Below, in pieces: positions 1 through 12,312 of a stretch of DNA of 64,000 nt. Position 1 is the stretch's first letter, and every line of letters starts with the position of its first letter. The stretch lies in contig JAVUNC010000006.1 in NCBI GenBank assembly GCA_032173965.1, positions 34,939,870-35,003,869 of the forward strand, in the 5' to 3' direction. The translations under genes were made by a program, and so were the position numbers. The DNA comes from Sitta carolinensis (Eukaryota; Chordata; Aves; Passeriformes; Sittidae). A model generated the notes under the pieces. It made no database searches. It saw only the letters and a list, made by a program, of their open reading frames with translations, and was not told the DNA's origin.

Positions 1-1918
1 ATAATATTGTAACTAGAGAGAATTATTAGGATATTATTAAATACAATATTAGTATTCTCAACGGGCTGAATAACTGTTCATAGAGGTGAGGATTAGGGAT
101 AAAGATGCACAGTGAATTTTATTTCCCGTTACTGGTGGAGGTTTATTTTTTCTGTTAAATGAAAGTGGCTAAAATGAGTCAAAATTAAGTCCTCTGAGTA
201 TTTGTCTACAGTTAGGTGTGCAGAATGTATGAAATTCTTTATTTCACAGCTCTGCTTTGAAAATTTTAAGTAGAAGATACTGGAAGTTGGGTGCTGTAGT
301 TACTGCTCCTGTAAAATTAGCTAGGAGCGGTTTTGTTTCAGAGACCAGGGAAGTCCAAATCACATATGCTTCCCAGCCACAGTTCAGTGAGGTTCTTCAT
401 TTTGGTAGAGGCTGCAGAGAGTGTATTTACACTTCTGCAGTGTTAATATCCCTGAAGTCTCATCTGCTCTGCCCCTTAAATTTGAGGCCTTGTTGAGTTG
501 AAGAGTTCTCAAGAATAAGTGGAAAATTTTCATTGTCTCCTGACTGGACTGAGCTGATAGGATAGAATTTGGTCAAATTTGTGCCATTTGCTTTAAATTT
601 GTTGTAAAGTGGAGGGCATATTAGAATTTGGCTTTTAATTTCCTCTGCAGCCAAACTGAAACATTTGGGATATCTTTAGGAAAAAAGCTGAGTTATTGTA
701 GGTGCAGCTAATGTCAGTCAGTGATGAGGATCCTGGCAACAGCAGTGTGGGTTGTCAGCAGGGTCCCGGAGCTGAGGGGACTGTCTGGGGGCTGGTCCTG
801 CTCTGCACTGTTTACTGGGTATTTTTGGAGGTACCCTGTTACCTCTGGGTGTGTTTTCCTTTCTCTGAATGAGGATTATTCCTCTATGGCTCCGTTGGTG
901 GGAGAATTTATATAGGTGGTGTCTCTACAAGCTTCTGAATGCAAAAAAATGCTATATTCTCTTTTGTTAAGTCTGTAGACCCAGACCCTGAGGTGAAACA
1001 GCTTATTGCTGGATGCTGTAAGGTTTTTTGTGTGTGTATTGGGATGTCTCTCTCCATCCCTAAAATACAACTCTCAGTTCTTCAAAAGGAGTAATTCTGG
1101 GAATATGAATGAGTGTAAACTGACACATTTTGATACTAACTTTTTTATGTTTTAGCAGTTTATTTCTAAAAATGTATCTCTAAGGATAGCATGTTATTTA
1201 TGCATTAAACTTTTGTGTTGGTGATAACATCCACAAACTATCTGTCACTTATCTTTTGAGCACCTTGCATGCTGTGCAGTATGGTACTCAGGCTCAGGTC
1301 TGCTGGGGATAAGAGTATTACCCTTATGAATGCTGCATTCATGTAGTAGATATGCAGGAAGAGGTAGAATTGAGATGATGAAATATGTAATTGGGGCTTT
1401 TCAAATATGTGAATAGTTCTGTTTTGATGCTGTTGTTGTCATCATCACCATCGTTGTATTTTCTGCTTTTACACAACTTTCTGACATGTGCATCGAACAT
1501 TTCAGCGTATGGCCCAGTGAGTACAAATCTCTGCAACCTCTGCAGCACTGTTGCAGATCCTATAAGCACATTAGGCTTCCTAGGGAAAAGTACCCTTGGC
1601 ATCTGGGAGAGGTTAAATGTTCCAGGGGAGGGGTTAAACGTTTGTTTGTCCTCCACGTTGTAATTCCAGAAGCCAGATTAGTTCTGAATCATCTGAACCA
1701 CATTCATTCAAGATGAATGAGAAAGACCAAGTATGGAAAATTTCAGCTGGTAAGCGCCTTAGCTTTGAGTAAGTGGTGGAGGGGAGTTCATACTGGCAAC
1801 AGCCTGCGGGTCATGCTTAGTTTTAAGTTCCCTTAGTTCTTAAATTGGTGAAATGGGGAAACACACCATTCCAGACAAACAAGAATTTCAGCAGGAAACG
1901 TGAAGCAGTTGGCAGAGT

Positions 1919-1980
1919 GCACACAGACACAAACACACACATACCCACACCCCACACACACACCTATATAGACACACACC
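1919..1980 (+). repeat. Imperfect CA-rich repeat
   Basis: Interrupted CA dinucleotide runs with ACAC, CCCAC and AGACAC units over about 60 bp: a degenerate microsatellite. Confidence 0.85.
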
Positions 1981-3535
1981 TCCCTTTAAGGCCTCACCTT
2001 CCTTTTTCCCATCTATTTCTGTTTCAAGATCAGATTTACCCTTTTGCATATGCATGTTTATAACTTTGTGCATGTTCAAGGTTCATTGGTGTCTTTAAAA
2101 TGTACAAGTGGTGTGTTCCCAGGAATGGGTGACAAGCCCCAGGTGGTTAGTATGGATGTTCAATGGAGCCTTGTCTGTGCTGTAGTGTTAACTATCTGAG
2201 CAGACTCTTTACATTAAGTTTCAAGTGAAGGTGGGCATTAGCTATAGACAATGTCTAGGACTCATTTGTTTTCCAGACCTGAGATTCGAGAATTTTTTCT
2301 CTTCCAGTGCAATTTTAAGCAAGTGAAACCAAACCAGAAATGAAGCTCTTCTTTCCTACTTGTTTTGCAGCAAAACTGAAGTGCTTCATTTCTGATTTTG
2401 TAGAAGAGAATCAAACTTCTCCCTGGTAGCCAGGTCAGCATTTGATGCTGCTGTAGCCCAAGAGAGGCCAAAGTCCTCTGTAGTCTCAGAGGCCAGTGGC
2501 TGTCTGAAAAGGAATGTTCTGTTCATCTGGCCTTCAGGGCACTGACTTGTGGTTCCTGCTTGAGCTGGCACTGGCATGCTCTGTAGCACAAGAGCAAGTT
2601 TAGGTAACTCCAAAGTTTCCCCTGCTTGACAACTGCTAGTTATTCATCCAGTGATAGTCTAGGAACCATTGATAGCAGCTGTGAAATAATGAGAAACACA
2701 GTACTTCAACAAGTGAAATAACCTTGTATTTTTCCTTACTTCGAAATAAGGAAAGTGGGAACAAATAACAACTGTACTCTTGAAGTGAGCTATGTTGGTC
2801 CCTCCTTAACTACATGCACTTCAAAAGACTATTCCCTCACCTATTGTGTTGTTACTTAGCAATTCTTTATTTTTTTTAGACATATATAGTCTGTGTCAGT
2901 AAGCCTGTTTTTTAGTACAAAAGAAAAAAAACTCAGACAGAAAGCATGAAATTACTTGCCTGAAGTCACTGTGTGATTTCAGTGGTAGAGGCAGAATTAG
3001 AATTGGAGGCAGATAGGCAGCCTCTCCCAATTCCCAATGGAGACAAATCTTTTTTAATTAAAAGTAACATGGGACAGTTGCCTCACCATGAATTTTCAAA
3101 TATATCTGGACTTTCTCCTGTTTCAGTATTCAGCCTAGAATTATCTTGTATACAAAATACATCTTAAAATATTTAAACACAGATTAATGAAAGATTTTCA
3201 ATTTTCACCATGAGGCTGGTGTACCTCAAATAGCCATCTCTCTTGAAACAACTACTCTCTAGAAATTATCTTCTCATTTATTTGAACAAATCCTGTGTTG
3301 TTGTCCATAAATATATATTAGGCTCTCAGCAAAGAACAACATTCTGACCAAAGGTTGGAGAGTCTCATACAGGGGAAGAGAAGGCTTCATATATCACACC
3401 AGCAGTGAGAGGGGCCTTTTCAGCACCTCAGCAGTCACTGATGGGCTCCAAGGGACATATGACCATGTTTTTCTTGAAATTAGGAATTACCATTTTTATC
3501 CCTGATTCTGGAAATTCGAGAAGTTTTCTTTTAAC

Positions 3536-3554
3536 TTTTTTTTTTTTTTTTTTT
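3536..3554 (+). repeat. T19 homopolymer
   Basis: 19 consecutive T. On the minus strand it is an A-run with no recognisable retroposon body beside it. Confidence 0.95.
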
Positions 3555-3592
3555 AATCTGCCCTGCCCACACCTTTCTCTGATGTGTTCTTG

Positions 3593-3613
3593 CTTAATTA
3601 CTTAATTACTTAA
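3593..3613 (+). repeat. 8-bp tandem CTTAATTA, about 2.6 copies
   Basis: CTTAATTA occurs twice in tandem followed by CTTAA. Each unit contains TAATTA, a homeodomain core, giving two such sites at 8-bp spacing. Confidence 0.85.
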
Positions 3614-6600
3614 GTGGCAGGAGAATGGCTTTGGCTATTTGGAGAGCATAAAGATTTGGCCAACTTTTCAGTTCATCCTTGGAAAAGCTTTTAATTTTAT
3701 TTTCAGGCATTTTGTTCATGAGTGGCTTTCATGAGCAACTTTCCTTTAGTCTTTAATGAAATTTAGATGTAATCCCTCTGGCACTTGTGTCATACAGAAG
3801 ACTTGTTTAGAGTTCGCAAGGGATTAAAATTTTATTGTTCACTTGAAAATGTGTTAGACACCCTAGAGAAACCAGGAAAGACTCCATCTAGGAGCTTAAA
3901 GTCTCGATCTTGCATGTTGCAGTAAGTGAGAGATACCGAGAGACAATAAAATAGGGAATCGCAGAGAAAAGAGAAGCATTGCCAGAATATTAGATTAGCA
4001 GTCATAAATTAAAAATCTGTATTGTGAATTCATAAATCTCTTTAACAGTAATGTTTTGTCAGTTACGGAAAATTTGAGAAGATGGAGTAATGGGTTTGTG
4101 TATTTAAAATCTCTAAAGTATTCATCAGTTTTCATTGAAGTCAGGAAATACCTTATCACAACCTTTGAGATTTATTTTTTATGTATTGTCATTGGCCCAG
4201 GTTAGTAGAAGGTTTTTTGCTTTGCTTGGAGAGGAAGCTTGCTTGTTGTATTGCTGGGTGATGGCTAGTTGTGATATTAACTGCCAGCAAGCTACTGACA
4301 AGGATTAGACTTTTTCTTTTCCTCATTAGCAAAACACAAGCATTACGGGTCCAGTAGTATATGAATACTTCTGTATTGCTCAAAAGGTGTAATACAGTGA
4401 TCATTTCATTAAAACAACTATGGTTATATACCCAGATGGAGAGAATTAACCCCTCTCTGCAGTGCAGTGGTGTTGTTCGCCCCCATGCAGTAATGACATT
4501 AAAATTGAGTGTAGAAAAGGAAGCTGATAGGACAGTGGAAGGTTGTGTGGTCTCTGATGCAAGCAGTGAAGAGGTGACAAGTGTTAGAAGAGCCACCAAT
4601 CAGAAGGAGCTGCTGTCTGTCTTGTGTTCACTCTACGAGCTCGTGGCAGTGTGGTTTGAACCGAGTGACCTCGTCCTGTGCCATTAGCATCCACTCTGCA
4701 CACCACGTTTGTTCAGCACAGGAGCCCAGAAGACTGCTCACCACTGTAGCTGGAAACATTTCCCATGCCTTACACAGGGTGGTTGCCATAAGGAAGTACT
4801 GTTCATCTTCCAGCATCAAGGAATGCTGTATTCCACAAAAACATACTTAACCTTTTTTCTTTAGTTACAGTAGCATCCTAAATTTACTTCTCAAGTAATG
4901 GTAAAAACCAAAGTCTTCCAGCTTAGTTGGGCAACCATTTGTGTATACCTTATAGTAGCAGTCTGCATCTTGCATCGGGAGCTGAGTGTGCTTGTCAAGA
5001 GCATCATTCCCTGCTGCCTCTGGATACAGAAGGCATCTGCAGCTATTGTTATCAGCAACTTGAACATAAGACTAGCTGTGAATTAGTTTCTTCTCAGAAA
5101 CTTTTGGAGGTGGGTTTCTATGCCTGCAAGATGCTTCATTGGTTGCTCTTTGAAAAAATGATTTATTGCTTCTAGGTTTGGTGTTCTTGACATTTCCTTC
5201 AGTTCACTCTTTATCAGAGGTGTTGGTGAGACTTGGCAGAGAAGTATTTTGCGCTGTGGATGGTTGGTAATGGAATACTTACAGCATGGGTACAACAATG
5301 CCTTCTTGCCCTTCGCCTGGCAATGGCAGCTTCTGTTCCCAGAAATTTTCAATTATATAGTTGTCCTCAGAGCTGGTATTGCCCCCGGGCAAAGGCGGGT
5401 AATTGCAGTGTATTGGGTTGAGCTGGATGTAGAGGCACTTCAGTCAATCATCTTTTCTTGATCCCATCATTTTTGCCACTGGTAAGGGCTGGAAAGGACA
5501 TCCTCTGTTTCCTTGCTGCCTATTTGTGGTCTAGCAGCTGTTTGCTTTGCAGACTGTTGGGTATTTTGTGTGCAATTGCTTGTTAGTTTACAGCTGACAC
5601 AGTTCATATTTCTGTCCTTTACCGAGCTGTCCTGCCCTGTAGTCCAGGCTTTCCTGAAAGCCAGGATGTACTTTGGCACCAGCCATGCCCTATAAGCTAA
5701 TTCCAGCTCCTCTTGGCCATGGTGGGCTAAGGTGTGTGTGTGGAGCAGTTTCCCTTCCTCTCCACTGAGGTATCCTTCATTGTGCTAGTAAGTGTCAGCT
5801 TAAAAGGCCTTTGAAATGTGTGTCCAGGGGCTGCTGTTGGCTTGTATGTTAGCTTTCTCCTCTTTCTGTGTCTTCCTGCTTTACCTTCACTATGTGGACA
5901 TATTTGGTAACATAGTCATTGGCCTGTATTTATTGCGTGGCTTCTGTGTTTTCATAATCCCTTAATTGTGGTGTGTAGTCCCGTACAATTGAATTTGGTC
6001 TGAATTTTTAGTTGTTTGGGTTTTTAAAATCTATTAATCAAGCCTCTCTAACAAAGAGGCCTGTGAGAGCTTTTGGCATAGTTGTGAAATACTGCAACTG
6101 TGCAAGAGAATTCTTAACTCTGGCTTTTTTTAGTGCTTGGCTTTAAGACTGCAGTCTCGTTGCTCTAATGTGAATTCCAGAAGACAAAGGATTTATGCTT
6201 CCTTTTTTACGTTTCTTGAAGCCTATGCACCTTTTGAAGATTTTTATAAATGTCTGCCATATGCTTTGATAGAAATAATTAACCAAGGACTCACACACAT
6301 TATTGCTTCTGTATGCCTGGGAGCTCCTGGTTGGGCTGGCCAGCTGCTGTGAAGCCTCACTGGCTGGACAGTCTTCATATTGGCCTGATTTCCAGCAGAA
6401 ACAGTATTCAAATCAACACATTCCTGTAGAATGTTTTAGATTTCAACAAAGTAACATTTTCCTATGGAAAAGCCTTTCCTCAGCAAAATCCCTGCAGTCA
6501 AGAAGCTTCCCATGCCTGGGGCCCAGTGGCACAACAAAGTTTCCTGCTGGTTGTGTCTTCAGAGAAAGAACAGTTCATCATTTGCCTTGAGTGGAAATCA

Positions 6601-8509
6601 AGTCCCACTTGCCATTAAAAATTGCTATAGCACATCTGTAGGAAAGATGGGCTTTTATCAGAGGTGGCTCCAAATTCCTCAGGGGTTAAACACCGTCCCC
6701 CATCAGTTCTCACAGATACAGGTTCAGCAGGCTGTGAATACTTCATTCGCTTTTTCTGGTGGTGCAGAGATGCCACAGTGCCAATGACTGTGCTTTGGAG
6801 AGAGGTAGATCCTGCACTGGATACTTGTACCCCTGGATCCTGTTTTATGCCTTTGCTACGATGTTGCACCCTGGATATCCTGTTGGTTGAGTGTATGCTT
6901 CAAACGATAGTATTTTTTGAAAATCAAACCAGTGGTCCTTGGCAGGTAATTGTTGATGTTTCATATGTTGTTTAATTCATAAACTATACGAACTGTTCTT
7001 TCAAGATGTTTGCTTGAAATATCAGCTTACTGTGGTTGATCAAGGTCCATCTTCCTCCCACCTGGGCAAGTGCCCTGTGCTTATCTGCTTCTCAGTTAGG
7101 CCACTCCAAACATGTCCAAAGCAAAAATATATTAGGTCCCATTTCTTTATAGGGAGATAAGAGTTCAAACTACTTACTGCTTTCTTTTCCCAAGAGATAT
7201 TACTTTAGTCAGTGTGTTTAGTTGGTGAATTTGGGGAAAAACTCTTCCATCAATAGTGCTAATGGCATAAATATTAATTTTATATCAGGTATTGATTACA
7301 AAAGAAAATTGTAGACCCAGATTTTGCATTTTTATTTTGCTTAGTTGCAGAATATGCTGTTACTTCTGAGGTGAACCAGCCATTCTTCTCTTGTAGCTTG
7401 CAGGCTACACTGAAGAAACAACTTGTTTGGAAAAAAATGCCTGAGAAAGTCCAAATGTTTTGGGTTTTTATTGGTGGTCTTTAGAAAAATGAGCTTCTTC
7501 AAATGGTTTCTTAATCTGGAACAGAGAGGAAGCAGCTTTTGAACATTTTAAAGTGAAAGTTTGACTGTCATTTGCCAACTTGAAATATGTTTTAATAATT
7601 AATACCCTCTGAGACTTTACATACAAAAGTTTGGGAACAGAACAAAAGTTACCCAGTGCAGATCAGACATAGGTAAACTTCTGCGAAGACCCGCAAACAC
7701 AAAAGTTTGTTGTTTCAAAAGGCTTGACAGTCACTGCAATACATTATTTACATGCTTTAATTCTTTACTTTCCTTCCCTGGGAAGACAGTTAATTTTTCA
7801 GTTCATGTGGGTTTGTGCTCCATCAGATGAAGATTTTTATGAGAGCCTGGGCCTTTTTTCAAATTGAAAATAAGATAAATCACTATGGCTTTGTTTCTCT
7901 TGTGGAGATATTTTGTCTATTCAAATATATATGCTTTTCCCACTTCTTTCTTTAGCCCTTTTCCAACGACTTAGGACAGCCTGGGAGTGAGTTTCTTTTG
8001 CCGTGTCATTTCAGAATTTCACTCATTTTTTTCTCTTGGGTTTTGAAAGGCATATAGTGTCCATACTGTGATTTCTGATTGGCATATGTCTACAGTGTCA
8101 AGACCATGCTATGGCTTTCCATTTGTAGCCTGATGGGTCCTGTTCCAGAGATCCTGCAGGACTCTGATGCACTGTAACATACGTTACAGGAGTGAATCCT
8201 GCACGAGTGTGAATGCCCTCAACAGCTCTTGACCTTCTTATGAGTTGAGGAGCTACCCTGAAGAGTGTGCACTTACTATAAGGAAAGCAAACAATTGGTT
8301 GCATTCAGCACTATAAAGTGAGCATATATTCAGACAAGTGTGTGCCCCATGCTCTCCAGCACTTAGCATGTAAACCTACTTAACTTCTCTTTGGCCATTT
8401 TGTTTTTTCTCTCTCTCTCAATTCCCCTTTTCATTCAGGAGTAATGAAAGTTTTTATTACGCACGTAATTGATTTGCATTTATATACAGTCCTTATTTTA
8501 ACATGGTGA

Positions 8510-8533
8510 TTTTTTTTTTTTTTATATATATAT
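8510..8533 (+). repeat. T14 followed by (AT)n
   Basis: 14 T followed by ATATATATAT; low-complexity sequence. Confidence 0.9.
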
Positions 8534-9268
8534 TAGCACAAGGCTATCTGCAGAATAATTGCGAAGAACTGGTTTTCTTCTGTATTGCATTTTAGCAGAA
8601 CTTTGCTTAATGCTGTCAATGTAATAGCCAGCACCTATTTTCATTTTGTTGCATTTTGTATACCAATTGTTAACTCAAGAGGAGACAAAAGTGACTTTTG
8701 AGTAGAAATGGATTGTAGGGCTTGGCTTACACTTTGTGTGCATAGAGAAAGGATTACCTCCTTAAAAATGAAGAGTGCCTTGCAGCAATCTTATTGAAGG
8801 ATATTTAGTCTCTTACTTATAAATGGTGCCCAAATTTGGGCATAGGGCAATTATTTATATATTGGTAGAATAGTTTTATGATGCTAATTTCAGTAAAAGT
8901 GCAGCATATTTGAACACCTATGATTGTCTTCAAGCTGTAGAGGATTTTGAAACGTGTTTCCTGACTACAGGAAAGACTCTGTGGCAGCCTTGTCTCTACC
9001 ACCTGCCTTGACAAAGCTGCAACGGTTACTTCCCCCAGGTACTGTGGTTTTAAAATACTGGCTATGCCTGAGCCCTTGGATCCCATCAGTGAAATTCTAC
9101 AGGCAGTGTCTCCTGCTGAGGATTGCCCACACAGCAGGAGTGAGAGTAGTGGTGGCATTTCTGCTCTGGGCAGCACAACCTGCAGACGGCCATGGAGAGG
9201 ATGAGCTGTGCCACAGGGGAGGGAGGGGTGCACCTGGGCTACAGTCAGCAGTGCTGTTAGGAAAAAAG

Positions 9269-9682
9269 TGTGCTGGTTTGTAACACCAGCAAACAAATTA
9301 GATTCCAAATAAGCCACTCCCCCTTCCTTCACCCCTTCTCATAAGGGAGGGACAAGAGCAGAGACTGTGAGTTAGCAATTTATTGAAAGCAAAAAAAACC
9401 AGAATAAGAAATACACACTAACAACAACAATATTAATACCAGAAGTATACAAAGAGAGAAGGTGTTTTATCCACAATTAAGATATTCACTACCAGAAACA
9501 AAACCAAGATTGTGGATGTTCCCTGTAGGTTGTATCCATGTGACTTCCCCAGACGAATGCAATATGGTGATTGTTCCTGTGGTAGCTGAGAACACAGGCA
9601 AGATGGTGAGGGGGCTCCTGTGGATAGCATTTTCTGCCACCCAGCCCAAAGCAACTAAAAACAGTGACAAGCAAACCTCCCA
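9269..9682 (-). mobile_element. Solitary endogenous retrovirus LTR, 414 bp, antisense to FOXN3
   Basis: Read on the minus strand, the segment starts TGGGAGG and ends CCAGCACA, the TG...CA ends of an LTR. It is flanked by the 4-bp direct repeat AAAG (9265-9268 and 9683-9686), as expected for a target-site duplication. On the minus strand a TATA-like GATAAAA lies near 9468-9474 and an AATAAA poly(A) signal at 9379-9384. About 115 bp of U5-like sequence follows, with the CT-rich and GGGGGAGTGGCTT-type tail seen in many avian ERV LTRs. The 4-bp duplication is weak evidence because it lies in an A-rich context. No gag, pol or env sequence adjoins, so this is probably a solo LTR left by recombination. 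The U3 end could lie further right (up to about 10.15 kb) if the AAAG repeat is accidental. Confidence 0.55.
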
Positions 9683-9686
9683 AAAG

Positions 9687-10850
9687 CTAGGTCATATGAA
9701 TTGGGTTGTGCTGCTGCTTCACTGGGTTCAGTTTCTTGCAGGTGCCTGTGCTGCTGTTTCTACTGCTCTGATGTGCTGGAAGTCAGCCCCAGGGTTGCTG
9801 CTGCTTTCCAGCCATTCTGCTGTGCTCCTTTGGGCTTGGTTTGGCTGGGCTCTGTTCAGCTTCACTCAATGGGCTCAACTGGGTTGGGGTCACTCCTACT
9901 TCTTTCTCTCCAGCAGCCTCCATGGTAGCACTGTCTGTTCAGCACTACTGTGGATTTGCATTTTTGCTGCTTTTTTTCATCACCGCGTCTTATAAGTGTG
10001 TTCCAGCAAAACCAGGACGGAGACCAATGGTGGTGGTAGGGACCGAGGCCTCAGAGGCTGATCCCTACATATTCCCACTGTGGAGGCAAAATGGCGCACT
10101 TCCAGTGGGGCGCCCGCCTTTTCCTCCCAGACCATGCTTGCAGTGGTGATGAGAGGGGTGTAGAATAATGACTTGGCCCTGCCACCGCTTGCAGCCAGGG
10201 TAGAAGCAGGGTCACCTCACCTCAGTCCTGTCACCAGGAGAGGTGGTGGTGGGTGGCTCCTGTAGGGAAGCTTCCTCAGAGCCTCCCCTCTTCTCCAGCT
10301 CGCCAGCACCGCTGCTTGTTGGAGCAGATACTCCACACTCTATTGCCCCCAGCGCTGTGGGGCTACTCCAAGGCATCAAAGGAAACAAAGCTTAAATGAT
10401 CCTACCAGCTTTTCCCTCTTCCCCTGTCCTGAGTTTGAAATGTTATTGCTTTCAGAGGCCCTTATCATAGGAGTGGCCTCTTGGAGGCCATCGCCTTCAG
10501 GCAGCCTCTGTGTGAGCAGGAGGCGAAGCAGAAGAGTGGCCTGAGCCTGTCCGAGTTCAGGGATCAGGCAGGCAGTGACACCCACCAGTCACCCGGTGGC
10601 CCCCATGGCCCCTGCCCGTGCACGGCAGAGCCTGCGGTTTGTTGGTGCTGGTGGACAGTGTGTTGAGCTGCCTTTTCTGTGCCTGCGAGGGGCTTCGGTG
10701 GGTGAAGCATGGAAACTGCCTGGTGTCTGGCCAGGGCTGTCCTGGGCAGACACATTAGCTGGGGCAGCATGTTGTCACAGCTGAGTGAAAGCCATCAAAC
10801 ATTTGAGTTTTTAGCAGGTATCTTTGGAAAAGGACATGTATTTTGCTGTA
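9687..10850. other. GC-richer unassigned stretch beside the LTR
   Basis: This stretch is GC-richer than its surroundings, with CTG/CAG-rich phrases around 9.7-9.95 kb and a CpG-containing part around 10.0-10.15 kb that includes TGGCGCAC and GGGCGCCC. It could be more retroviral sequence (a longer LTR or leader), an older unrelated insertion, or an intronic CpG-bearing enhancer. No coding family is recognisable in any frame. Confidence 0.35.
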
Positions 10851-11164
10851 CTGAGAATTCAGTAAATAATTTTGACATTGATTTGAGGTTTTTTATTATT
10901 AATTCAAAATTGCTTTTTTCTCTCTTCCTCCAAGAGAATGTGGGTGTGCTCTGCTGAGGAGGTTTTTCCTTGTGAAGAAAATGTCAATCTTGAATCAAAT
11001 TAACCTATTTTTAACATGAAATTTTAGACCCTTGCTTGAAGGCAAAATGTCATGATGTTACATTAGCTTTAAGAACAAAACAGAATTCATGTAAATAGTA
11101 ACTTATATTTGCTACTTATAATGCAAATATGATTTTCTTAACACTTATTTCTTATTCCTTTTAG

Positions 11165-11229
11165 CACATCAGGTCCACCCATTTGGCCAGGAAGCACCTT
11201 TTTCAAGAGAAATGGAGCCCTTCTGCAAG
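11165..11229 (+). CDS. FOXN3: FOXN3 internal coding exon A (65 nt, after the forkhead domain)
   Basis: The exon is preceded by a pyrimidine-rich tract ending in ttccttttag and followed by the good donor gtaggt at 11230. A branch-point-like cttaac lies about 24 nt upstream of the acceptor AG. The first C completes a serine codon from the previous exon. The next 21 codons read [13 protein letters not shown] then KRNGALLQ, and the last G begins a split codon. This matches the FOXN3 stretch directly C-terminal to the winged-helix DNA-binding domain, which as I recall it is identical in human. The segment has no catalytic or DNA-contacting residues and lies in the proline- and glycine-containing linker of the protein. 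The other two frames give no known protein. The exon is 65 nt, so skipping it would shift the frame, and it should be constitutive. Confidence 0.95.
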
Positions 11230-12281
11230 GTAGGTGATAGATGCTACATCTTGGAGTAACTGTTCTACTTGAGAAATAACTTCTGCAAATTGCACAGCTT
11301 TTTTGTTACTCACCTGGCAAGAAATAACCAAATGTTTTCTTCTTTCCTTTACCCTTTCTCCTTTATTGCGCATCTGGTGCCTTGAAAATGACGGTTTACC
11401 ACATACAGTGAGTGTAGTCTGTGAAAGTTGCTGCTTTTTTTCTTTCCTCAGATCATTTAATTGCTTGCTGTAATATATGGTGAAGGGTGGCTTTTTGGTT
11501 TTTTCCCTTTGTGTGGATAAAGAGTGCCCAGAAGGAAATGTTCCAGGAATATCGCTTTTAGCTCTGTGGATGAAACAAGGTTGTTCTCTGAGAGAGATCC
11601 TTTTCTTTACTCCTTAATTATGCTGATAGCATAAGGTTCCAGAAGGTAGGTACCCATGATGTAGTGGGGAAAACAGTGTCAGAGTGTGTCTCAAAAAGCT
11701 ACCATGTTTAATAGTGCTTATATTCATAGAACAGTGTTAAATATCTAATTTCCATTGTATGAGCAATATATACAGAAGCTATATGACTGCAGTTTTGATA
11801 GCTGAAAATTTTCAGTCTACTTTACCAAACTTAAAATATTTTTTCACTGCTTGTTTATTTCTGCCATTGAGTACATCACTCTTAAAGGTGGTGTCTTAGG
11901 AACACAGAAGGCTCTGTCCCCAGACTGCGAGTGTTTTTCTATGGTGCAAAGTAACTTACACCATCGAGGATCATTTTAGGGTCTTTGCAAGGATTTATCC
12001 ATGAATTGGCTCAGTTTTCTGTTCATTTTCCTGGTGCTGAGACTGTTTTGGTCTTTCTTCTGACAGAAAATGCCATATAATGTTCTCAAGAGCATTTATC
12101 CGAATCACCTACAATGGAGCTTTACTCACAATGAGACACACAAGCAAATAATTCATTGTCAGGCAGTATTACCTTCTACACACCAAAGTAATCAAGCATC
12201 TGAGGTTTGCCTGAGAATAATTTTCAAATTAATTTCTTGCACATATCTAATAATTTACATAATTCTATTTAATATCTATGC

Positions 12282-12312
12282 TGAGATTTGTTCAAATCTC
12301 AACTGAGATTTG
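12282..12312. repeat. Triple alternating 9-bp inverted repeat
   Basis: TGAGATTTG, then TT, then its reverse complement CAAATCTCA, then AC, then TGAGATTTG again. The middle copy can pair with either flank, giving two mutually exclusive hairpins with 2-nt loops. Confidence 0.9.

Larger units (their letters stand above)
1..11164 (+). other. FOXN3: FOXN3 intron upstream of exon A (3' part)
   Basis: No exon with acceptor, open phase and donor matching the preceding FOXN3 protein segment was found, so this intron is longer than 11 kb. It is AT-rich unique sequence with a CA-rich stretch near 1.9 kb, a 19-T run at 3536-3554 and a T-run plus AT repeat at 8510-8533. It also has a retroviral LTR at 9269-9682 and a GC-richer stretch from about 9.7 to 10.8 kb. 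The open frames here (longest about 177 codons, 9462-9995) lack start context, codon bias or recognisable domains and overlap the LTR. Confidence 0.85.

Noticed and set aside
8817..9332. 171-codon minus-strand open frame
   Set aside because: It crosses the LTR end and unique intron sequence. It shows no conserved motif and no start or promoter context.
9462..9995. 177-codon open frame on the + strand, the longest here
   Set aside because: It runs antisense across the LTR into low-complexity CTG-rich sequence. The residue mix is Trp/Cys/Ser-rich and lacks any domain.
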